From Monomorium pharaonis (lineage: Eukaryota > Arthropoda > Insecta > Hymenoptera > Formicidae), in contig NC_050471.1 of NCBI RefSeq assembly GCF_013373865.1, positions 28,057,176 through 28,121,175 of the forward strand: a DNA stretch of 64,000 nt. The letters run 5' to 3'. The notes below the pieces were generated by a model. It ran no database searches. It was not told where the DNA came from and saw only the letters and a program-made list of their open reading frames with translations. Both the position numbers and the translations under genes were made by a program. Within the stretch, counting starts at the first letter, position 1. Each line of letters begins with the position of its first letter. This document shows, piece by piece, positions 48,401 through 56,300 of the stretch.

Positions 48401-50192
48401 ATCTTCTGTTTATCTGCACACCGTGTACATTGGCCTCGCGTGTATCCCCGGCTCAATCATCCTACCCCTTTTTGTGCACAAGTTGGGCGCAAAGTTCTTC
48501 TTGAGTAAGTGGCGATATACAATTTGGAATACTATAAAGAAACAAAAAGACAATAAAACTCTCTGTACAAATATCCAATTAAGTTTTATTTCTTATAACA
48601 AAATAAATTTATAATTCTTGGAGTTTAATTAGATTTATAAACATTATAAAAAAAACATTAGTATTAAATTAAAACTAACACTATTTAACAGTCTACTTGA
48701 CAGTCATTGTTTTATGCATACACGGCATAAGTAACAAATTATAATCTTACTTGTATATAATTTTTTTTAATTTGATGATCTTAAATTTCAACAAAATATA
48801 TTTGTAACAAAAGAAGTAAATTTTAATATTATTTATTATATTATATTTGTTAAATTTTAATATATCACAGTTAATATATATTACAGTTATCTAAGGAGCA
48901 CAATATGATTGTTTTAACAACAATAGTATTTAAAAAATCCAATTCTTTATTTAAAGATATTGTTTTCTACCTCATTTTTTTCTTTCAACTAATGACATTA
49001 TTATGGAATAATAAAAATATCTATTCCTTAATAAAACTGTGTACAAAATTCTTCATGTGAGCAAGTTACGTCCGTATAATCTTATTTCGATATTTAACAT
49101 TTCAAAAACTCAGTTATTCTCTAACTAAGAATGTTTTTCTTTCTGTGTAGATTCAAAATTTGTAAATGTAAATAATTAAATTCCAATTAAATTTTAATGA
49201 AATTAAACGAGACGCTACGTGTCTTCAGTCGTGTCGCTGATGGTCTCCGGCGCGGTGTTGGTCGGCTTCTACTATGTGGTGAACTCAATGCAAAATCTGG
49301 TGCTCTCGTGCGTGTTCGAGGCCCTCACGTCCATCGGAATCTCTCTAGCCTACTGCGTGATCGTCGACATGTTTCCGACGAATCTCAGGTGAGCGAATTA
49401 CAATTTGAATTTCTCAAGAACGTTTTGCTCTACACCATTTCTAAAAAGTTATCAAAATTTAAAAATGGTAGGTTTCTTATTCTATCTTTTTTTCAAGTTG
49501 AACTTTCTATAACAAATGAGAGATTAATATAATCGTTAACGCAATCTTATTTTTATTAATTCACACACGAAGCGCAGTAAGAAAACCAAACAGCATCAGA
49601 AAAAAGCAGACAATTCGTAACATTTCAGTGTCAAAAACATACTGCTTTAAAGAATAAATTTATAGGTATATGTTGTGTATTTTGAATTTTTTTTATCTTG
49701 ATGTGTATAATGTTTTTAAAGAAGGAAGAAGATTAGGTAATAAATTAATGTATGTTTTTACCATCTCTCTTTTTTAACCATTCCTAATGTATATAATTAT
49801 TTATTTACATGATTATTATTGCAATTATTATTATTTTCGAAAAGTAAAAAGCTAAATAGCGCGCGCGCAGCACCTGTGTTGTTCTAGTAAGTACAAAAAA
49901 CGCGGTATTACATAAGAATCAAGAACAAACAAGAAATTAAATAACTTTTGAACTAATGGGGAAATTATGGTCAAATTTGACACATATGTAAACGTAATAC
50001 ATTACAGGGTAATGGCCGCAGCTCTATCACAGATGATGGGTCGTCTAGGTGGTTTGATCGGCAATCTGGTGTTCGGTTATCTGATTGATTTAGCCTGTGT
50101 GATCCCCATCATAATATTCGTCGCGTTTCTCTTTGGTGAGAGCATCTGACTAAATTTTTTAATTTGATTAAATTTCTTTACTCAAGTATACC

Positions 50193-50225
<33 letters not shown>

Positions 50226-50500
50226 AATATAACAATAAGTTAAATACATATAAGATACTTGAAATTTCAAATAAATTATTTAACATTTAAATTAAATTTA
50301 AATTAAATACTTAAACTGAAGAAATTTAATTAAATTGAAAGATTTTTACCGAGTTGATGAGTTTTTATCTCTGTAATAATAAATGTATAAGATATATATA
50401 ACTGTTTATCCACACGAATACAGTAAAACTCTTTTAATTTTTAGCTTGCGGTTTCCTCTCGTTTCTATTGCCGAAGACTGGGAAGGACACGCTGGCTTAG
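34691..50500 (+). CDS. SV2-like major facilitator transporter, copy C (split by a 10.4-kb intron 2)
   Basis: Exons: 34691-34694, 35171-35227, 45600-45761, 45834-45996, 46610-46731, 46811-47049, 47482-47708, 48287-48504, 49229-49388, 50008-50135, 50445-50500; 511 residues, ending KTGKDTLA. All lengths and phases equal those of copy A and no stop or frameshift is present. Exon 6 encodes exactly the same peptide as copy A. Exons 1-2 look like those of B (recent copy), whereas exons 3-11 and their introns are more diverged and lack the intron-9 insertions of A and B. Intron 2 holds a P450 gene and several mobile elements; its donor, CAG followed by GTACTC, adjoins the inserted block. It may be one very long-introned gene, or a 3' body whose own first exons were replaced or are no longer joined. 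Transcript data would settle this. Confidence 0.72.
34955..35032. repeat. (TA)n tract in intron 1 of copy C
   Basis: TATG and TA dinucleotide repeats, longest pure run about 34972-35007. The corresponding tract in copy B (about 23490-23545) is shorter. It is useful as a marker but not known to be functional. Confidence 0.85.
35939..36097. mobile_element. CCCAGCAAACAC hairpin MITE
   Basis: Arms of about 68 bp: CCCAGCAAACACAAAGTTAT to CCACTCAAYAATRTAATTG on the left and the complement, ending ATTTGGTGGGG, on the right. The terminus CCCAGCAAAC also occurs, inverted, at about 51748-51757. No ORF. Confidence 0.8.
36353..36408. repeat. (GA)n microsatellite
   Basis: A run of GA dinucleotides about 48 bp long. 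It follows about 140 bp of purine-rich DNA (36150-36290), the same arrangement of purine tract then dinucleotide repeat seen at 25560-25815. Confidence 0.95.
36974..37195. mobile_element. CACTRAGAAAA hairpin MITE, first of two
   Basis: A 222-bp palindrome with ends CACTAAGAAAAAAAATGCTG and its complement ending TTTTTTTTCTCAGTG. The arms contain GATTCAAATAAATATTT and TAGAAAATCAATAATATTTA. It is noncoding. Confidence 0.85.
37282..37504. mobile_element. CACTRAGAAAA hairpin MITE, second of two
   Basis: A 223-bp palindrome of the same family as 36974-37195, only 86 bases downstream. The two differ by scattered substitutions, so they are probably separate insertions or an old duplication rather than a recent one. 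Confidence 0.85.
37698..37910. repeat. Degenerate tandem repeat of about 22 bp
   Basis: About nine units of the type TCATCAAAATTTTATCGAAA followed by AG, with GTC and ATC variants. It lies in the right arm of the 2.8-kb element, and inverted, more decayed relatives occur in its left arm (about 35390-35530). Confidence 0.75.
38010..39187. other. AT-rich stretch with repeat remnants, no gene
   Basis: It contains a pair of repeats 112 bp apart (GATTACAAATCTGACAT at 38677 and 38789, each followed by an AACATGGCGRA motif), and transposon-like TATTAGATGTTGT sequence near 38100. ORFs are short and unrecognised. Confidence 0.5.
39188..39303. mobile_element. GGGCCGTATTCTGA MITE
   Basis: Arms of about 45 bp: GGGCCGTATTCTGAACTCAC to ACCTCTAAATGTG on the left and the complement, ending CAGAATACGGACC, on the right. 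The flanks are CTTA on the left and TTAG on the right, consistent with a TTA or TA target duplication. Confidence 0.85.
39304..40293. promoter_or_regulatory. Upstream region of the P450 gene
   Basis: About 1 kb of AT-rich DNA before the TATA box. A 109-codon minus-strand ORF (39932-40261) overlaps the promoter, looks random and is not called. Any xenobiotic-response elements cannot be assigned by eye. Confidence 0.4.
40294..40300 (+). promoter_or_regulatory. TATA box of the P450 gene
   Basis: TATATAA, 119 bases before the start codon. Transcription would begin near 40325, giving a leader of about 90 bases without an intron. No ATG is seen in that leader, which agrees with translation starting at 40413. 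Confidence 0.6.
40413..41954 (+). CDS. CYP9-like cytochrome P450 (CYP3 clan), intronless, with altered I-helix motif
   Basis: A single open frame of 513 residues, the normal length for microsomal P450s. An N-terminal membrane anchor (about 3-24) is followed by basic residues and a proline-containing hinge (IPSVPIFG). W126-x3-R130 of helix C, the ExxR motif E357-T-L-R360, FDPERF at 416-421, and the heme loop F436-G-I-G-P-R-M-C443 are present. Two departures stand out. The I-helix oxygen-activation site, usually [AG]Gx[DE]T[TS], reads N299-S-F-E-G-I304, keeping the acid but losing the Gly and the Thr. The heme motif ends C-I-A445 where Gly is usual. General resemblance (FNPDAKYIGF, DMLQLMMD) is to insect CYP9, enzymes that oxidise toxins and pesticides. 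It lies within intron 2 of SV2-like copy C on the same strand, with its own TATA box and poly(A) signal. It may be a diverged enzyme, a binder, or an early pseudogene. Confidence 0.93.
   Translation: MEYWTILLSIIFSVFSIYYLFINFNVFKRHNIIHIPSVPIFGSMIPIVFRQESLDDFFMKIYNFNPDAKYIGFHVLTVPTFLLRDLKLVKSILIKNFKAFPDRGNFSEFKDPLFEKNLFSLHGEEWRNVRTLLSPSFTPSKIKMMFTLMSECAEDFVKFLLTLPKDKGETDMKDAFSKYTIDVIATCTFGIKIDSTRDPTNKFYVYGKESTNFLRGRSLKFVFLQSFPNLGRFLNIKLINDCITKFFKNIVKTIIATRDAEHITRPDMLQLMMDIKGKEGCRELNIDDMAAQVFAFFFNSFEGISKAMSFAAHEIAANPEVQTKLQQEIDKVLEKSNGKVSYESINRLKYLDAVISETLRLYPSVPFIERVCDESYELPPVLPGEKPFVMKKGMSLLIPIYAIHRDKKYYDNPERFDPERFLNNKMRHNCSYYMPFGIGPRMCIANRFVLLEFKVLLFHLLARCELKLCAKTTSPIKFSKNLVMWPENGFWLNIQHRKDMRLFKVHMNGVSAK
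42179..42184 (+). terminator. Poly(A) signal of the P450 gene
   Basis: AATAAA about 225 bases after the stop codon in AT-rich sequence. Weaker candidates occur further on, so the true 3' end is uncertain. Confidence 0.45.
42190..43228. other. Very AT-rich stretch, no gene
   Basis: Long runs of A and T with recurring AATATTTTTAAAAT and AACATTTAATA motifs at about 42540-42780, probably decayed tandem repeats. Nothing else is seen. Confidence 0.6.
43229..43750 (+). repeat. GC-rich, LTR-like or promoter-like block
   Basis: A sharp switch from AT-rich to GC-rich DNA occurs at TGTTACGTCCTGGCGAAAT. The block contains a strong hairpin at 43491-43530 (CTAATTGGCTGATTAG and its complement), a TATA-like GATAAAAAGGGCG near 43597 and a repeated ATACATATCCCGA. 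It runs up to the Penelope-like remnant. It could be a terminal repeat with promoter activity from that element, or a solo LTR of another element. Confidence 0.35.
43755..44260 (+). pseudogene. Penelope-like retroelement remnant (GIY-YIG endonuclease end), interrupted by a MITE
   Basis: Frame 43755-43838 reads NSVYCIDCMDCEARYIEQTK, then RHLGR, and the same frame resumes after the insertion as RIKEHINDIKKHESNFSVVS, then KHRVEHNHNFKWKTPLIL. This order (CxxC, Y-I-x-Q-T-K-R, RIKEH, HRV..HNF.W) is that of the C-terminal GIY-YIG endonuclease of Penelope-like elements. An in-frame TAG precedes it at 43752-43754, the reverse transcriptase part is missing, and a 157-bp MITE splits it, so it is dead. 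An ORF (43940-44515) starts inside the MITE and is not a gene. Confidence 0.75.
43843..43999. mobile_element. GCGGGGTCT MITE with ATTA target duplication
   Basis: Arms TGCGGGGTCTGCAATGGCAG on the left and CTGCCATTGTAGACCCCGC on the right, flanked by ATTA at 43839-43842 and 44000-44003. Leaving out the element and one ATTA rejoins the interrupted reading frame exactly, which fixes its limits. A related fragment (TTACTCC and ATTGTAGACCA) is present at 51760-51835. Confidence 0.9.
44520..44700 (+). other. 3' tail of the Penelope-like element with a hammerhead-like motif
   Basis: CCTGAAGTAAGGTCGAAACG at about 44616-44635 resembles the CUGANGA..GAAAC core of hammerhead ribozymes known from Penelope-like elements. 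Here it is imperfect (CTGAAGT) and stem pairing is weak. The surrounding AATAATAAATTAGCCAG is typical of a retroelement tail. A functional ribozyme is unlikely. Confidence 0.3.
44760..45599. other. Right part of intron 2 of copy C, homologous to intron 2 of copy A
   Basis: From AGTGCTATTAATT onwards this matches copy A from about 12788 (TCGCACATATGA, GAAAAAAATGGAT, TATATAAGCATGAARTGCTAT) up to exon 3. The P450-containing block therefore ends at about 44760. Short ORFs here (44940-45200) are intronic noise. Confidence 0.75.
47886..48087. mobile_element. Palindromic element in intron 7, copy C
   Basis: Same position and same inverted-repeat structure as in copies A and B, so it was present before the genes were copied. 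Confidence 0.7.
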
Positions 50501-50589
50501 CAAATCGAGTGATCTTTCTCGTGTTTTGCTCGGACGAGCCCAAGAATACGTACCACTGTTTTTTTTTTGCGGTGCATATTGTATTTATT

Positions 50590-50595
50590 AATAAA
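50590..50595 (+). terminator. Poly(A) signal of SV2-like copy C
   Basis: AATAAA 90 bases after the stop codon. Similarity to the A and B flanks continues to about 50840 and then stops abruptly. Confidence 0.6.
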
Positions 50596-51161
50596 TTTAT
50601 TTTAAAAAAATGTATGTCTGTATATTCCTACCTTACTTCTGAAAAGCGTAATACTTTAAAAAAGTTTTTATACATACAAATTTTTTAATTTCTAAGATTT
50701 TTAGAATAAGCTTGCACTAAGAATAATTTTTATTTTTACTGATAAATAAAGCTATTGATATTTACATTTATAAATATCTTTGTATGTATACATGTATATA
50801 TTTATTCAGCAATAATATAATGTAATAATTGCAATTTTGTCTCAATTTTTGAAAATGAAAAAATTTTGTTGAGAGGGGAGAGGAGGATTTCGAAAAACAT
50901 AAAATTTTCCAAAAATTTGATTGCACAGTTTTAAAGTACATTAGAAACCATAAAAATTTTATTAAAAAATTTTTTTATATCTCCTATCGTTTCGACAATA
51001 TTTGCTTAGAAAGATAAAAACCGATTTTTCTTCAAGAGGGTTTTTATCACTTCAACGGCTGTATGGGCACATATAAAAAAATACGTGTCTCTTATTTTGA
51101 TCTAGAGTACAACATATTCTAAGCATATCAAAATTGGTGAGTGGCACTTGGGAAGTGTTAA

Positions 51162-51298
51162 GGCCATCACAATGCCAAGCAACAGGTAATAAGAACATGA
51201 AATAAAGAAAGAGAGAAAGAGAGAAGAAGATCCTTTCTCTCTTTCTCTCTTTCATTATTTCTGTTCCTATTGCCTGTTGCCTGGCATTGTGTTTAGGC
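51162..51298. mobile_element. GCCTAAACACA hairpin element downstream of copy C
   Basis: Related to 21095-21232 and 32459-32588 but more diverged (GGCCATCACAATGCCAAGCA on the left). The flanking sequence does not match the A or B spacers here, so this may be an independent insertion of the same family. Confidence 0.75.
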
Positions 51299-51600
51299 CC
51301 TTACTTGTCAGTGAGCGCTCATATATGATCCTTGCCTTTGGTTCTTCCTCTCCACACCTGCAGCTCGCTGTCAAATCCTCAAATCTGTCGATACTGATGA
51401 TTACATGTACATTTTAAATACGTAATAAGTAATATTTATTTATTATTAATTTATGTTTATTTATTTATGTTTAACTTTGATAATTTTTTTACTATCAGCA
51501 GTATTTGCAAAGCACATAACCATAGCAATATAATTAAACTCATACTGTGCATCTTAAAAAGAATTCATTATTGGTGACATATAATTGCATGAGTTCTGAA

Positions 51601-51757
51601 TCTCTGTGCTATCTGGGAAATAAGAATTACAATTTTATTTCTTTGTAGCTCTCAAAATTATGTAACATTTACATCGCATCCACATAACAATATATTACAT
51701 AACACTGTTCTTTCTATGCGCTCCTTCAGTTATGTATCAGTTATGTGCTGGTTTGCT
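51601..51757. repeat. Dispersed transposon-like repeat
   Basis: It begins with the 20-odd bases shared with the window start (TCTCTGTGCTATCTGGGAAA) and ends GGTTTGCTGGGTT, the complement of a CCCAGCAAACC terminus like that of the MITE at 35939. The interior has inverted CATAAC/GTTATG motifs. Confidence 0.5.
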
Positions 51758-52029
51758 GGGTTACTTCTTACTCCATGCTTACTCCAGCTATTGTAGACCA
51801 GGTCTTACTCCACGCTTACTCCATGTATTATAGATCACTTAACTTTTCAAACAGTTTTCTTTCAATTACGCCTAATTATTAGTCTCGTGTCCACGATGCT
51901 AAAAATCGCTTCGAGACCTCGGACGAAGAAGAAAAATTGATTAATATGCATTTGAACAATTTTCGATCCAATTTTATCTATGCGAGAGATCAATTCTCTC
52001 TCGTAAAGCGATATGTTTAGCATCGTAAA

Positions 52030-53344
52030 GACTTTACAATGCTTTTTTTTTAATGACTGAAATGACGGAGCGCGCGATCAGGAAGCGATATTGAATGCGC
52101 TTCACCTGGCGCGACCTTGACACCGTTTCCATTGCTTTTTCCGGGCGTGCATTCGGTGCATTACCGCATGCATGCGTCGATGCGTCATCAACAAATCAGC
52201 CGTTCGTGCTCTCAGCTGATACTCTCACGTGTGACGTAGTCGGACGAGTGAAAACCGGGTGCGCTCCTCCGCACGCTGGATGCCGCTGTCACTCGGCTGC
52301 GTGTTTCTTCTCGTACGGACTGCCGTGAGGAAGAGGAGGACCCGTCTGAGCGTACGTTGACGCGAAGAAGACCACATTGAGAAACGGAGAATCGGCGCAC
52401 CAGGAGCGTATCATTGCTAGGGCGACACCGCGTTCGACGCGGCGATGACGTAACCCGACGGAAAAAAGGAACGCAAACAACCCTCGGCGGGCGCTAGGTT
52501 TCAAGGTTATGTCCGCCGTGGGTACAGTGCCGCGTGGTTAGCGAAAACGCGCTCCTCGTCATCTCGTCGTCGTTGTTGTTGTTGTTTCACCACCGCGTGT
52601 GACGAGAGACAACCAAGGATGTAAGGATGTGATTCCTCGTTGACGCTCCACTTGTGTACACTGACTCATCTGTCAATTCATAGGCGAATGTAATAGAAAT
52701 ATGCACTTTATTCGCTTATGTCAATGTTATTTTTATTCTAACGATAAGATAAATTCGAGCCTACGCACTCGATGCGTCATAGTTGTTCCTGGCGGATAAA
52801 ACCTGTGCCCAATAAGTGTGTGAATTCTTTCTTACCCGTATAATTTTTGAAAAAGGTTTGTCTTTACGTTTCACTACAATACAAGCACACTGTGCCGTGC
52901 GTAGTGTCTTGCGCGCCAATTAGACAGTTCTTAATAATCAACTAAAGTATCAGTTATTCACAAACTTGAAAAGAGTTTGTCTATAATTACCTGTATTCTG
53001 TATCTATGCCAATTAGAATACAGTTTTTAAGAATCAGCTGAAGCACTGTCAATAGTTTTTAATGTTGGAAGCATATCAGTAAACTAATATCTAGTAAACA
53101 TTTGATAACACAACAGTGATTGTTGAGTGTTAAGTGTTGTACAAATAACTTATAAAGTTGGTTATAATAAAAATATCTTAATCGTTACTTAGTGCACATA
53201 GTTTTTTTCTAGTTATACTGTAACTTATTAGATATAAATATTATTATTTTAATAGTTGTACGAGGGAGAGGGACGGTGGTGTTGCAGCTTGAAGAAGCAA
53301 ACAGAATTTGATTGAGAAAGAGTGGAAAAAAGGCAGACAGCAAA
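52030..53344 (+). promoter_or_regulatory. Promoter and 5' leader region of Vps13
   Basis: GC- and CpG-rich at about 52060-52640, then AT-rich up to the start codon. A donor-like GTAAGG at 52621 and an acceptor-like GGTGTTGCAG at 53287 would make a noncoding first exon spliced to the coding exon, though the pyrimidine tract is poor. ORFs on both strands at 52095-52504 are ordinary GC-rich noise. Confidence 0.5.
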
Positions 53345-56300
53345 ATGGTGTTTGAGTCAGTTATTGCAGAGCTCCTCAACAAAGTGCTCGGCGAGTACAT
53401 AGAGAACCTGGACTATACGCAACTTAAAGTTAGCCTTTGGGGAGGTAGGTGCCTGCGATGATTCTATTACTCGATGACAACTTGTGTCTTATGTAATAAA
53501 ACCTTTGCTTTCAGGTGATCTTGTATTAAATGACTTATTGATAAAAGAGTCTGCGTTGGATGTGTTGGATCTTCCAGTGAGACTGGAATATGGTCGCTTA
53601 GGTATAAAAATTAATTTAAATCTTGAGTCTTATTTTATAAAAATTGCATTACTTATTTAATTATATATTATGTATAAGTTATAATGATTAAATTTATGGA
53701 ATAATGCTAAATATTGATTTAAGATTCTAATATATGTAAAAGATAACGTAGTAAATATTACTTTGCAATAAAATACTTTCAGGAAAATTAATACTAAAGA
53801 TTCCATTCAAAGATATGTGGAATGGTCAAATACATGCGATAGTTGAGGAATTGTTTGTACTAGTAGTGCCTACTAGTCAAGTTTCATACAATGAGGAAAA
53901 AGAAACGAAAGCACAATTGGAGACGAAACGAGCGGAATTAGAAAGGGTGGAAAAGAAGAAACAATTAGCGGATCTGAAATGTAACTAAACATTTTTTTGT
54001 AAATTGGTAAAGTAAAATGTAGATTTTTACAATTATAGAAAAGAAAATTATAATTTATATTTAATTTGATATCGTAGTTCTTAAATTATTTTAAACCTTC
54101 ATAATTTTTTATTTTTGTAACTTTTTACCAAGTTATAATTTACAATATTTCTATAATATAATTATAATCTTTTTTATTTTTTTACACGGGTTTAAAACTT
54201 TTACTCTCGCAGCACAAGAAAAGCTGGACGATTCGATGGTCGAGAAACTTGTCGCTCGCATGATCAAAAATATTCACGTGGAGATCAAGAGAATTCACGT
54301 GCGATACGAAGATCACGTCACTTTCAAGAATCACCCATTCTCCTTTGGCTTTACTCTGAATACTTTTGTCGTTGAGAGTTGCACGGACTCTTGGGAGACT
54401 ACTGGCAATCTGAAGGACATGTACGCCATTCCGCAAATTTTCAAATTGTGCAGTCTAGATGGACTGGCCGTTTATCTCAACACGAGTGTGGAGCAGTACA
54501 GCAAGAGCTCACAGTCCATATATTCCACTCTCTTTTGCAACGGTATTGCGACCATGGATTACACTCCAACGAGCTATCAGTATCTGTTAGGTCCGATCAA
54601 CGTCAAGTCCAAGCTCAGACTTAATCCCAAGCCCGAGTCTGATGGTAGCAACTATACTATCCCTAAAGTGAGATTATGATCTAGAAAAGAATAATCTTCT
54701 GTGTAATGTTTAAAGGAAATTGCGTAAAATTTTTCTTGTGATTCTAAATTCCCTCAATAATAATATCTCAATTTTGGCCAAAATTGACTTACATTATTTC
54801 TCAAATAACGAAACTCTTAAACTGATTGTAAACCGAATTACATTTTGCACTTCGCTTTTCCCGCAGATGTGGCTGGACCTGGAGATGCAGAAATTACGGA
54901 TTGGCTTAACGAAACGTCAGTACCAGACCCTGGTGCGATTGGGAGAAGGCTTAGATCAAGCACGGAAAGCCGCGCCGTACCGGAAGTACCGGCCGAACTT
55001 GACGTCGTATCGCGGCCACTACAAGGAGTGGTGGCGTTTTGCATACACCTGCGTCCTCGAGGAGACCGTGCGACGGTGTCGTCGCAACTGGGACTGGGAC
55101 CATATGAGGCAGCACCGCGACACTTGCCGTATTTACGCCGAAGCTTATCAGACAAAGTTGACGACGAAGAAGTTGGCAAAGGAGATCGAGGAGCAATTGA
55201 CGGACTGCGAAACGCGGTTGGACATCTTTAATCTGGTGATCATTCGGCAGCAAATCGAAATGGAAGTGGAGAGACTAGCCGAGCGGGAGAAGAGCCTGAG
55301 AGCGAAACGAGGCTGGTTCGGCTTTCTGTGGAACAGTTCGCAAGTCGAGGAGACCAAGGAGCTCAACTCGGCCGTTGCTATCATGCGCAGGTTCGTTGGC
55401 AGACGCTTTGATAAGTCTAACTTTTAGACAGTTTCAATAATTTTTGAATTTCCTTTGAGCCGCAGCCAAGTCACACTTAAAATGTTATTAGCGTTATTCT
55501 GTCTTTATTGTTCATTGAATAAAAAACAAGGATTGAGGTTGAGGTTGAATCGGATCGCGATCTTAGAGAATTTTAGGTCCTTGAATCATCCTATAAAATT
55601 GTCTTCAAAGAGCATAAATGTAAAATAAATAAAATAAATTATTATGTTAACGACGATATTTTAGATTTGAGGAGGCGATGACGCCGCAGGAGAAGGAAAA
55701 ACTATATCGGGCGATTGACTATCAGGAGAACAGCGCGCCCACACATTACCCGGAAACGTACGAGATGATCGATACGCGTTTCCTTCTGCACGGCTTGCAG
55801 ATCTCTCTACTGGATACGGACAAGGAGCATCCATGCGTCCTGGACTTGCAACTGCATGGCGTACGGGCGAGTTTCAAGTCGCGGCCGTCGGCAAACGGGA
55901 TTCTCGTCATGGCCTCTATCAGCGACATGAAACTGCTGGGCGCGACACAACAGGACGGTCGCGTGCCTTCGCTCTTTAATCCGGAACACGGCAGCTCGGA
56001 CAGCGCCTTGGTCGCAGTCTCCTACGAGAAGAATCCGCTCGACAAGCTGTGCGGAGACCGCATAGTCGTCAAGTCTCGGTCCGTTGATATCATCTACGAC
56101 GCGCAGACCATTGTGGAGCTGGTCAACATGTTTAAGGTTTAGACTCTTTTTGTCTCTTTAATTCCCGAATGCGCAGTGAATTCATAGAAAATTTTAAAAC
56201 TAGGAAAATTCAAGTCTGAATTAATTAGCATTTTCCACGAATCTAATGTAATTTTTTCTTTTGCGATCTGTTTGTTTTTTATGTTTTAATGTGGATGAAT

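Larger units (their letters stand above)
50841..52029. other. Spacer between copy C and Vps13, no gene
   Basis: After the end of homology to the A and B flanks comes unremarkable AT-rich DNA, then a hairpin element (51162-51298), a transposon-like repeat (51601-51757) and a TTACTCC-rich remnant related to the MITE at 43843. A short ORF at 51052-51255 (minus) lies across the hairpin. Confidence 0.6.

Noticed and set aside
54379..55384. Long ORFs on both strands over the Vps13 exons (for example 54838-55179 minus, 54845-55231 plus)
   Set aside because: Shadows of the true frame, which joins cleanly across introns and matches VPS13.
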